Source of the DNA: Marinilabiliales bacterium
GTDB taxonomy: Bacteria; Bacteroidota; Bacteroidia; Bacteroidales; PUMT01
DNA length: 64,000 nucleotides
Assembly (NCBI GenBank): GCA_007695015.1
Contig: REEN01000057.1
Span: 18,477 to 82,476 of the forward strand
Direction of reading: 5' to 3'
Translations under genes and position numbers: made by a program
Part shown: piece after piece, positions 52,592 through 60,068 of the stretch
Numbering within the stretch: position 1 is the stretch's first letter
Layout: every line of letters starts with the position of its first letter
Notes under the pieces: model-generated
Told to the model about the DNA's origin: nothing
Seen by the model: the letters and a program-made list of their open reading frames with translations, nothing else
Database searches by the model: none

Positions 52592-53803
52592 ATGATACAA
52601 AACCAACTGCGGCCCTCATCAGCCGGTAACAGGATCACACTGCTGGCAGCACTGTTGCTGCCCCTTGCCGTAATGGTCCAATCATGCGGTGAAACATCAG
52701 GGGTACGTATATCGGGAACCATTGATGAGGGGGAAGGGAAGACTTTATGGTTTGACAGGCTTGAAATCGGCGGGGCTGTGCCGGTTGACTCAGTTAGCCT
52801 CAAGGGCAACGGAAGGTTCACATTCAGGGCTAAGCCCGCAATGCCTTCTTTTTACAGGCTAAGGATTGAAGGCAACAATTTCATAACTCTGCTGGCAGAG
52901 CCGGGAGAGAGGATAGCTGTCACTGCCAGGGCATCAAACCTGCCTGAGACCTACGATGTCGAAGGGTCTGAGGGATCGGCCCTGCTTAAAAAACTGAACG
53001 ACAGGCTTATCACTACCAGGAGGCAGATTGACCCGCTCATCAGGGAGATCCTGGATCTGGAGGAGGGCCCTGGCTTTGAAGAGGAGGAGGCAAGGATAAA
53101 CGAAGAGCTGGAAGATATCATTAATGCCCAGCGGAACTTCTCCATCGCTTTTATCCTTGATAATATGGAATCGCTTGCAGCAATAACGGCGCTCTACCAG
53201 CAGCTGGATGACCAAAATTACGTACTGAACCGGACCAGGGACATCCAGTACCTGAAGATAGTGGCCGGATCATTAAAAAAGGTCTACCCTGACTCCCCCC
53301 ATGTGAGAGCCCTTGCCTCCGACGCCGAAAGTCAGGAGAGGGCATACGAGGCATTCAGGTTTGCAGCCATGGCAGAGCAGAGCGGACATGTAGTCACTAC
53401 CTATCCTGATATCAACATGCCCGGGCCCGACGGTGAGAATATCAGCCTCCATTCCCTGCCCGAAAAATACAAGCTTGTTTTTTTCGGGTCATCTCTGAAT
53501 GCCTCAAGCGTTCAGTTTGCCAACGACCTGCTGCCTGTCTATAATGCCTTTCATGCCAGGGGCTTCCAGGTATACCAGGTGTCAGTTGAAAGGGACAGGG
53601 ATGAGTGGCTCAGGAGCATTCGGTTTTCCGAACTGCCCTGGATCCATGTTGCCGAACCCGGAGAAGAGCCCTTTATCGCTGCACAGGCATATAATGTTCA
53701 ACAGATCCCTTCGAACTACCTTATTAACCGTGATGCAGGCATAATAGCCAGAAATCTCAGCGTCCCTGAATTGAGGCGCAGGCTTGCAAGAGCAATGGAC
53801 TGA
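52592..53803 (+). CDS. DUF4369/thioredoxin-fold paralogue without active-site cysteines
   Basis: A 403-residue paralogue of the preceding gene, with a signal sequence and lipobox VMVQSC, the DUF4369 opening (VRISGTIDEGEGKTLWFDRL) and a C-terminal thioredoxin fold. Where the first protein has WCPVC this one reads LNASS (residues 302-306), so no dithiol chemistry is possible. The second half is otherwise well conserved (VYQVSVERDRDEWL, IQQ-PSNYLINRDAGI). It may be a structural or substrate-binding partner of the first protein. It is intact and full length, not a pseudogene. lpxH starts 47 bases downstream. Confidence 0.88.
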   Translation: MIQNQLRPSSAGNRITLLAALLLPLAVMVQSCGETSGVRISGTIDEGEGKTLWFDRLEIGGAVPVDSVSLKGNGRFTFRAKPAMPSFYRLRIEGNNFITLLAEPGERIAVTARASNLPETYDVEGSEGSALLKKLNDRLITTRRQIDPLIREILDLEEGPGFEEEEARINEELEDIINAQRNFSIAFILDNMESLAAITALYQQLDDQNYVLNRTRDIQYLKIVAGSLKKVYPDSPHVRALASDAESQERAYEAFRFAAMAEQSGHVVTTYPDINMPGPDGENISLHSLPEKYKLVFFGSSLNASSVQFANDLLPVYNAFHARGFQVYQVSVERDRDEWLRSIRFSELPWIHVAEPGEEPFIAAQAYNVQQIPSNYLINRDAGIIARNLSVPELRRRLARAMD

Positions 53804-53850
53804 CAATTTATGGGCGGCCGGATCATCTCCGGCAAAACCAGACAACAGAC

Positions 53851-54609
53851 TTGACTGAAAAGAAAAAAATATATTTTGCCTCCGATGCACATTTCGGACT
53901 TCCGGGTCCGGTAAAAAGCCTTGACCGCGAACGGCTTTTTGTCAATTGGCTTGATCAGGTAAGCAAAGATGCAGGAGAGATCTATCTTTTAGGCGACATT
54001 TTCGATTTCTGGTTCGAATACCGGAGGGTTGTCCCCAGGGGCTTCACCCGCCTTCTCGGCAAAATCGCCGGGATAACCGACAGCGGCATTCCAGTCCACT
54101 TCTTTACAGGTAACCATGACATATGGGTATTTGATTACCTTCCGGCGGAGACGGGCATGACGGTCCACAAAGGACCTGTTACCCGCGAGTTTTCAGGCAG
54201 TAAGTTTTACCTCGCCCATGGTGACGGATTTGATAAGAGGGACAAAAGTTTCAGATTTATGAAGTCGGTCTTTACAAACCGTCCACTGCAATGGCTCTTT
54301 GCAAGGATTCACCCCAATTTCGCCATCTGGTTTGCACATAAATGGTCGCATAACAGCCGTTACTCCAAGGAGCTGATAACCCCCTACAGGGGTGATGAAA
54401 ATGAAGAACATGTGCTCTTTGCCAACAGGCTGCTTGAGAAAGAGCACTTCGACTATTTCATATTCGGTCACCGCCACCTTCCCTATGATGTTGCCCTCAG
54501 CAACGGCACCAGCAGGTGCATTAATTTGGGCGACTGGCTATGGCACTTCACTTACGGAGTTTTCGACGGCGAAAATATGGAGATAAGGAAATTCGCCTCA
54601 CCATCCTGA
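53851..54609 (+). CDS. lpxH: UDP-2,3-diacylglucosamine diphosphatase LpxH
   Basis: A 252-residue metallophosphoesterase of lipid A synthesis, cleaving UDP-2,3-diacylglucosamine to lipid X and UMP. Metal motifs in order: SDAHFG, LLGDIFDFWFE, FTGNHD, AHGDGFDKRD, and a C-terminal FGHRH. The start appears to be TTG 53851 (reads TEKKKIYFAS after it). There is no in-frame ATG near. It follows the two DUF4369 genes on the same strand. Predicted peripheral inner-membrane enzyme. Confidence 0.9.
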   Translation: MTEKKKIYFASDAHFGLPGPVKSLDRERLFVNWLDQVSKDAGEIYLLGDIFDFWFEYRRVVPRGFTRLLGKIAGITDSGIPVHFFTGNHDIWVFDYLPAETGMTVHKGPVTREFSGSKFYLAHGDGFDKRDKSFRFMKSVFTNRPLQWLFARIHPNFAIWFAHKWSHNSRYSKELITPYRGDENEEHVLFANRLLEKEHFDYFIFGHRHLPYDVALSNGTSRCINLGDWLWHFTYGVFDGENMEIRKFASPS

Positions 54610-54654
54610 CGGTAACACCCGTAAACTTCATGACAACCCGCCGGGCATGCAGTC

Positions 54655-54766
54655 AGGCACGGCACATCTTACTGACGGGCTTGCTGACAAGCACGGCACA
54701 CCATACCGACAGGCACGGCACATCTTACTGACGGGCTTGCTGACAAGCACGGCACACCATACCAAC
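54655..54766. repeat. 56-bp tandem repeat, two copies
   Basis: Two adjacent copies of a 56-bp unit, 54655-54710 and 54711-54766, differ by one base (CCGAC vs CCAAC at the end). Each contains GGCACATCTTACTGACGG and GCTTGCTGACAAGCACGGCA, the latter with a CTTGC/GCAAG-type internal symmetry. The unit is not a multiple of three and lies between lpxH and the hppA terminator. No coding or mobile function is visible. Confidence 0.85.
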
Positions 54767-54794
54767 GGGAACGGCACAGAACCACCGATAAAAA

Positions 54795-54817
54795 GCCCGC
54801 CGGATTTTCCGGCGGGC
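54795..54817 (-). terminator. Rho-independent terminator of hppA
   Basis: GCCCGCCGG (54795-54803) and CCGGCGGGC (54809-54817) form a perfect 9-bp stem with the loop ATTTT. On the minus strand the stem is followed by a run of five T before ATC, the classical signature. It lies 27 bases after the hppA stop. Read on the plus strand it could also help stop lpxH transcription. Confidence 0.85.
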
Positions 54818-54844
54818 CCTTATGCTGAGACTGAAAAAGCCTTT

Positions 54845-57031
54845 TTAGAATAAGCTGTAGCTTACTGCAACACCAACGGTAACAACCGAGGCCATCACCA
54901 TCAGCTTGATAAGTATATTAAGGCTGGGCCCTGAAGTATCCTTGAAAGGATCTCCCACGGTGTCGCCCACAACGGCGGCCTTGTGGTTCTCTGAACCTTT
55001 GCCCCCGAGGTTTCCTTCTTCGATGTACTTCTTGGCATTGTCCCATGCTCCACCGGCATTGGCCATGAATATCGCCATAGCAAACCCCGATGATATGGTA
55101 CCTACAAGCAGGCCTGTTACTCCGGCAACACCAAATACCAGCGCTACTACTACAGGAATAAGCAGTGCTATCAGCGAGGGAACCATCATCTCCCTCTGTG
55201 CACCTTTCGTTGATATCTCAACGCACCTTGCATAATCAGGCTCGGTCGTGCCCTCCATAATACCTGGCATCTCCTTGAACTGGCGGCGCACCTCATCAAC
55301 CATCTTCTGCGCTGCACGGCCCACTGCGGTCATTGTCATCCCGCTGAAAATAAATACGGCAAGAACACCTACAAGAATACCTACAATTACCAACGGGTTC
55401 ATCAGGTGTATGTCGTAATGATGGATAAAGTCAATGAACTGGGCATCAATGGCGGGTATTCCGTTTATAGGCATTTCAGGCTGGTCAAGGAACTTCACTA
55501 TCATGATCTTCACCTCCTCGAAGTAGGCTGCAAGAAGAGCAAGCGCTGTCAGTGCGGCGCTGCCTATGGCAAAACCCTTGCCTGTTGCGGCTGTGGTGTT
55601 GCCAAGTGCATCAAGGGCATCGGTTCGGTTACGCACCTCATCGCCCAGCTTGCACATCTCGGCGTTTCCGCCTGCATTGTCGGCTATCGGTCCGTAAGCA
55701 TCCGTTGCAAGAGTGATGCCAAGGGTGGAAAGCAATCCCACTGCAGCGATGCCAATACCGTAAAGGCCCATATTGAGGCTTGCGGCATCATATACAAATC
55801 CGCTTGAAAAACCGAATGCCAGGGTTATGCCAACGACAATGATCCCGAGAGGAACAGCTGCGGAGATCAAACCGGTACCTATACCGGCTATTATTAAAGT
55901 GGCAGGACCAGTACTTGCTGCCTCGGCAATCTTGCGGGTAGGGCTGTAAGCCGAGGCCGTGAAGTACTCGGTTGACTGTCCGATTGCAATACCCGCCATC
56001 AGACCTACAACTATCGAACCCCAGATTCCCCAGAAGTTGGGGAAACCAAGCAGGTAAAGTATAGCGAGGGAAAAGACCACGATCAGTGCTGCACTGGTAT
56101 TTACACCTATACCGAGTGACTTGAGCAGCTCTTTCTGTGTTGCACCTTCCCTGGTCCGTACAAGGAATACACCCAGTATCGACAGCATTGTACCCACAGC
56201 CGCGATGAGCATCGGGGCTATAACTGCGTTCATCTGAAGGTCAGTGCCGACATAGGCAGCAGCACCCAGAAGCGCCGTAGCCAGAATTGAGCCTGCAAAA
56301 GATTCAAAGAGGTCGGCGCCCATACCTGCCACATCACCAACATTGTCGCCAACGTTATCAGCAATGGTTGCGGGGTTACGCGGATCATCCTCGGGAATAC
56401 CGGCTTCAACCTTGCCTACAAGGTCGGCTCCCACATCGGCGGCTTTTGTATATATACCTCCGCCAACCCTTGCGAAGAGAGCCTGCGTTGAGGCACCCAT
56501 ACCGAAAGTAAGCATTGTTGCTGTTATGGTGAGCAGCTTCATGCCCATATCAGGTTCTTGCACGAATATGTTGAGCACGATGAACCAGGCTGAAATGTCG
56601 AGCAGAACCAGTCCGACAACCACCAGGCCCATAACGGCTCCCGAGCGAAAAGCAAGCCTAAGTCCCCCGTCCAGCGAGGTACGGCATGCATTCGCCACCC
56701 TTGCTGAAGCAAAAGTGGCAGCCTTCATCCCGAAGAAACCGGCAAGACCCGAAAAAGCACCTCCGGTAAGGAATGCGAAAGGAACCCAGGGGTTCTGAAT
56801 TCCCAGTACATAAGCCATTATGGCAAAAATAACGGTGATAATGGCAAAAACAATTGCAACGACCTTATACTGCTGACGAAGGTAAGCTCCAGCCCCTTTG
56901 CGGACATGAGCTGCTATTTTCTTCATCATGTCTGTCCCTTCATCCTCGCTCATCATCTGCTTAAAGAAATAATAAGCAAACCCAAGTGCAAGGATGGAAC
57001 TCAATGGTACTAACCAGAAAATTTCAGGCAT
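54845..57031 (-). CDS. hppA: K+-dependent membrane pyrophosphatase (Na+ or H+ pump)
   Basis: A 728-residue membrane protein with about 16 hydrophobic segments. Family motifs: GGGIYTKAADVGADLVGKVE, IPEDDPRNPATIADNVGDNV, SEYFTASAYSPTRK-type, and DAYGPIADNAGGNAEM. At the K+ determinant it reads GNTTAATGKGFAIG, with alanine and glycine where K+-independent H+ pumps have lysine and threonine, so K+ dependence is inferred. K+-dependent members mostly pump Na+, which fits a Na+-symport lifestyle (SSS transporter here). It hydrolyses pyrophosphate to energise the inner membrane. It has its own promoter-like element, a strong Shine-Dalgarno and a terminator. Confidence 0.95.
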   Translation of the reverse strand: MPEIFWLVPLSSILALGFAYYFFKQMMSEDEGTDMMKKIAAHVRKGAGAYLRQQYKVVAIVFAIITVIFAIMAYVLGIQNPWVPFAFLTGGAFSGLAGFFGMKAATFASARVANACRTSLDGGLRLAFRSGAVMGLVVVGLVLLDISAWFIVLNIFVQEPDMGMKLLTITATMLTFGMGASTQALFARVGGGIYTKAADVGADLVGKVEAGIPEDDPRNPATIADNVGDNVGDVAGMGADLFESFAGSILATALLGAAAYVGTDLQMNAVIAPMLIAAVGTMLSILGVFLVRTREGATQKELLKSLGIGVNTSAALIVVFSLAILYLLGFPNFWGIWGSIVVGLMAGIAIGQSTEYFTASAYSPTRKIAEAASTGPATLIIAGIGTGLISAAVPLGIIVVGITLAFGFSSGFVYDAASLNMGLYGIGIAAVGLLSTLGITLATDAYGPIADNAGGNAEMCKLGDEVRNRTDALDALGNTTAATGKGFAIGSAALTALALLAAYFEEVKIMIVKFLDQPEMPINGIPAIDAQFIDFIHHYDIHLMNPLVIVGILVGVLAVFIFSGMTMTAVGRAAQKMVDEVRRQFKEMPGIMEGTTEPDYARCVEISTKGAQREMMVPSLIALLIPVVVALVFGVAGVTGLLVGTISSGFAMAIFMANAGGAWDNAKKYIEEGNLGGKGSENHKAAVVGDTVGDPFKDTSGPSLNILIKLMVMASVVTVGVAVSYSLF

Positions 57032-57038
57032 AATAATT

Positions 57039-57045
57039 CCTCCTT
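57039..57045 (-). promoter_or_regulatory. Shine-Dalgarno sequence of hppA
   Basis: The minus strand reads AAGGAGG, 7 bases before ATG 57031. Bacteroidetes genes seldom use strong Shine-Dalgarno sites, so this marks hppA as unusually well translated and confirms its start. Confidence 0.8.
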
Positions 57046-57145
57046 TTTATTAAGTTAATAGTTAAAGTTGATTGAGATTTCTATGTTTTAAATACAATGT
57101 TTTGTTTTACAGACACTTAGCTATATAATTGAGGAAAAACAGTCA

Positions 57146-57153
57146 CAAATTTA
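57146..57153 (-). promoter_or_regulatory. Candidate -7 promoter element for hppA
   Basis: The minus strand reads TAAATTTG, matching TAnnTTTG, about 115 bases before the hppA start in a very AT-rich stretch (57,040-57,180). Confidence 0.45.
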
Positions 57154-57214
57154 AAAAAAATACCAGATTATGGACTATGATTTATCTAAATAATGTTTAA
57201 CCGCAGGAGGGTTA

Positions 57215-58753
57215 TCACCCGGCCCAGGTTTCACGGTCAAGGCTCCTGTACTGTATTGCCTCTGCAAGGTGTTCCGGTTGGACCGATCTGCAGCCTTCGA
57301 GGTCTGCTATTGTCCGCGACAGCTTAAGGATACGGTCAAATGCTCTGGCCGACAATCCCAGTCTGACCATTGCGTTTTTCAGCAACAGCTTTCCGGCATC
57401 TGAGATAGTGCAAAATTCGCGGATCATTTTGGTGTTCATCTGGGCATTGCAATGCACAGAAGGGTAACCGGCAAACCTGTCCTGCTGTACCTTCCTTGCT
57501 TTGGTTACCCTTGCCCTGACCGGGACAGAGCTCTCTGCACTGCCCTGCCGGTCAAGCTTATCAAAGGGAACGGGTACAACCTCTATATGTATATCTATCC
57601 GGTCAAGAAGAGGGCCGGATATCCTGTTGAGGTATTTCCTGACGGTTCCGGGGGGACATACGCACTCCTTGTCAGGGTGGTTATAATTGCCGCAGGGACA
57701 AGGGTTCATGGAGCCCACCAGCATAAAACCGGCAGGGTAGCGGACCGAGTACCTGGTACGCGATATCTCTATAACCCTGTCTTCAAGAGGCTGCCTCAGC
57801 ACCTCCAGCACTGTGCGCTGGAACTCCGGGAGCTCGTCAAGAAAAAGCACTCCGTTATGGGACAGCGAAACTTCCCCGGGTTGCGGCAATGAGCCTCCTC
57901 CTGCCATGGCTACGGCGCTGATGCTGCTGTGCGGAGAACGGAAAGGCCTTCTGGTCATCAGCGAGTGCCTGTTACCGGTGCGACCCGCAACCGAATGGAT
58001 CTTGGTTGTTTCGAGCGACTCCCCGAGTGTAAACGGGGGCAGAATTGTCGGTAGCCTGCGCGCCAGCATGGTCTTTCCCGATCCGGCAGACCCTATCATC
58101 AGAACGTTGTGTCCACCGGAGGCAGCTATCTCAAGAGCCCTCTTGACATTTTCCTGGCCGCATACATCAGAGAAATCTTCCCCGTGGATGTCTGCACATC
58201 TGGAAAACTCCTGCTCAGCATCAACCCTGACCCTTTTTAAAGCAACCTTGCCACTGAAGAAATCTGCCACTTCACCAAGCCGGGATACACCGTATACCTC
58301 GAGACTCCCGACCAGTGCCGCCTCAGGGGCATTCTGTTCAGGAAGTATGAAGCCCCTGAACCCCTTACGGGCAGCCGTTACTGCTATGGGAAGTGCGCCT
58401 TTGACCGGAAGCAGGCTGCCGTCGAGAGACAGCTCGCCCATAATAAGAAAATCTCCCAGCATGCCGGCGGGGATCTGACCTGAAGCGGCAAGGATGCCCA
58501 CCGCAAGTGTAAGATCGTAAGCTGCCCCTTCCTTGCGTATCCCTGCAGGCGCCATATTGATAACTATCCGGCGGCCCGGCATCCTGAACCCGATATTTTC
58601 TATGGCTGTGGCTATCCGCTGCTGACTCTCCCTTACGACGTTGTCGGGCAGGCCAACCATCAGGAAGCTAACACCCCGGGTGATACTGACCTCTACGGTA
58701 ACTACAATGGCATCGATACCGGCAAGAGCTGAACCATAGGTTTTAACAAGCAT
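57215..58753 (-). CDS. comM: YifB/ComM-family Mg-chelatase-like AAA+ ATPase
   Basis: A 512-residue protein: N-terminal ChlI-like domain (VVTVEVSITRGVSFLMVGLPD, SLDGSLLPVKGALPIAV), a central AAA+ ATPase with Walker A IGSAGSGKTMLARRLP and Walker B LFLDELPEF, and a C-terminal Mg_chelatase_C domain ending RSLDRETW. The cysteine group around NPCPCGNYNHPDKECVCP is typical. ComM is a helicase that helps branch migration during natural transformation. In most carriers its role is less clear. Upstream of hppA on the same strand, 183 bases apart, so the two need not be co-transcribed. Confidence 0.95.
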   Translation of the reverse strand: MLVKTYGSALAGIDAIVVTVEVSITRGVSFLMVGLPDNVVRESQQRIATAIENIGFRMPGRRIVINMAPAGIRKEGAAYDLTLAVGILAASGQIPAGMLGDFLIMGELSLDGSLLPVKGALPIAVTAARKGFRGFILPEQNAPEAALVGSLEVYGVSRLGEVADFFSGKVALKRVRVDAEQEFSRCADIHGEDFSDVCGQENVKRALEIAASGGHNVLMIGSAGSGKTMLARRLPTILPPFTLGESLETTKIHSVAGRTGNRHSLMTRRPFRSPHSSISAVAMAGGGSLPQPGEVSLSHNGVLFLDELPEFQRTVLEVLRQPLEDRVIEISRTRYSVRYPAGFMLVGSMNPCPCGNYNHPDKECVCPPGTVRKYLNRISGPLLDRIDIHIEVVPVPFDKLDRQGSAESSVPVRARVTKARKVQQDRFAGYPSVHCNAQMNTKMIREFCTISDAGKLLLKNAMVRLGLSARAFDRILKLSRTIADLEGCRSVQPEHLAEAIQYRSLDRETWAG

Positions 58754-58792
58754 TACGCAACGGCTTTTCGCGGCCCGGGGAGGGCCATGTTT

Positions 58793-59491
58793 TTAATACC
58801 TGATGCAGCGGACTGAAAAGCCGAAGGATTTGTCATTTATAGATCTGTATATGCCCTCTTCATTAATGCTGATCCCTCTTCTCCAGGCATGGCCATCCTT
58901 GTCTTCGGTGGAGGTCCAGAAATACCCCGTATTACCGATCCTGTTATAGGAGCCGGTAATAAACCTGTTTCCACCCCTGAGAGCCTCAAAACCGGTATCA
59001 CCCTCCGGCTGGATCTGTGAACCTGCGCTGCCTCTCCACAATATATCATCAACATCTTCCCGGGTCATCCCGAGGAAGAGTTCGAGGATCTTCCACTCAC
59101 TGTCGCTTGGAATGTGCCAGCCCGGCGGGCACACACCACGGGAACTCTCCTGTGTGCTGTACTGCATGGCCTCACCCCACTGGTACAGTCCGCCATACTT
59201 ATCACAAAGAACCGTGTTGTTGTCATAACAGTACTTTTCAATCACCCCGTTATCCTGCTGGTCGGTACTGCCGTCGATCATCTCACCCCTGTTGATGTTC
59301 TCAACCATCCAGTACTGGTCGCCCAGCCTCAGGGTCCTGTAGACAGTGCCGTCGGTAGTGTCTGTAAACGTACCGTAGAGGCCGGCGTCGCCATCAGGAG
59401 GCTCCCTGTCGCACGAACCCAGGTGCAGGACCGCGACAACCAGCGCGGACGTGCAGATCAGTCTGAAACAAAGTGCAACCCTCCTCCACAT
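58793..59491 (-). CDS. FISUMP-domain lipoprotein
   Basis: A 232-residue lipoprotein with a signal sequence and lipobox LHLGSC near residue 28. The rest is the Fibrobacter succinogenes major paralogous domain: VYRTLRLGDQYWMVENIN, YGGLYQWGEAMQYS, GVCPPGWHIPSDSEWK and the C-terminal SFGFSVRCIRY. The domain is common in Bacteroidetes and Fibrobacteres surface proteins, and no function is established. It is alone, 39 bases from comM, with a promoter-like element (TAGCTTTG, 59617-59624) upstream. Confidence 0.9.
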   Translation of the reverse strand: MWRRVALCFRLICTSALVVAVLHLGSCDREPPDGDAGLYGTFTDTTDGTVYRTLRLGDQYWMVENINRGEMIDGSTDQQDNGVIEKYCYDNNTVLCDKYGGLYQWGEAMQYSTQESSRGVCPPGWHIPSDSEWKILELFLGMTREDVDDILWRGSAGSQIQPEGDTGFEALRGGNRFITGSYNRIGNTGYFWTSTEDKDGHAWRRGISINEEGIYRSINDKSFGFSVRCIRY

Positions 59492-59616
59492 AATTAAGTT
59501 ACAATTTTTTTTCTACTTAATAACAACGACATGGAAATTTTTTATTTGGTATTCAACGGTAATTTCCAAAAAGATAATATTGCAATGACGGTCAATTAAT
59601 CTGCCTATACGTAAAA

Positions 59617-59624
59617 CAAAGCTA
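59617..59624 (-). promoter_or_regulatory. Candidate -7 promoter element for the FISUMP gene
   Basis: The minus strand reads TAGCTTTG, matching TAnnTTTG, about 126 bases before the FISUMP start. Confidence 0.4.
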
Positions 59625-59738
59625 AAAGTAACACTTTTTCGCCTTAAATGCATAATCGCATTCCTATACTACCCGCCCGAAGGTTGACGCGGGGGCAGTT
59701 TACGAAAGTGCCCGTTTTTCGAAAACCTCAATTTTGCC

Positions 59739-59746
59739 TAACTTTG
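59739..59746 (+). promoter_or_regulatory. Candidate -7 promoter element for the mutL operon
   Basis: TAACTTTG, a full match, 14 bases upstream of ATG 59761. Its position argues against the longer TTG start at 59734, which would overlap the element. Confidence 0.6.
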
Positions 59747-59760
59747 CAAAAAACAGAGAG

Positions 59761-60060
59761 ATGATTGCAAGATTCTTCAGGTTGCCAAAAACCAAACAGT
59801 TCCATTACAAGCCCAGGTACTATGATGAGCGGAAGGAGGCTCTGGACAAGCGTATTGCCCAGATAAAGTCTGAAATGGGCATAACCGGCGACCAGTCCGG
59901 CGAAAGCAATTACTTCAGGGGCGACTACAAAAGCCATATAAAGGGGCAAATGAGGGGGTATTTCAAGTATGCCAAAAAAGAGAAGCAGACCTCCAACATA
60001 AGGCTCCTGATTATCCTGATGGTGCTGTTAGCGCTTGCCTGGTACATAATATATTTTTAG
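59761..60060 (+). CDS. Small single-pass membrane protein upstream of mutL
   Basis: A 99-residue protein from ATG 59761. The N-terminus is basic (MIARFFRLPKTKQFHYKPRYYDERKEAL), the middle is charged and helical, and the C-terminus is one membrane helix (LLIILMVLLALAWYIIYF) ending the protein, suggesting a C-tail anchor with a cytosolic N-terminus. I know of similar unnamed proteins upstream of mutL in Bacteroidetes but no function. mutL follows after eight bases, so the two are co-transcribed. Confidence 0.8.
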   Translation: MIARFFRLPKTKQFHYKPRYYDERKEALDKRIAQIKSEMGITGDQSGESNYFRGDYKSHIKGQMRGYFKYAKKEKQTSNIRLLIILMVLLALAWYIIYF

Positions 60061-60068
60061 TAGCAGGT

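Noticed and set aside
54655..54766. Possible CRISPR or mobile-element end
   Set aside because: Two adjoining copies without spacers; no transposase, target-site duplication or cas gene near.
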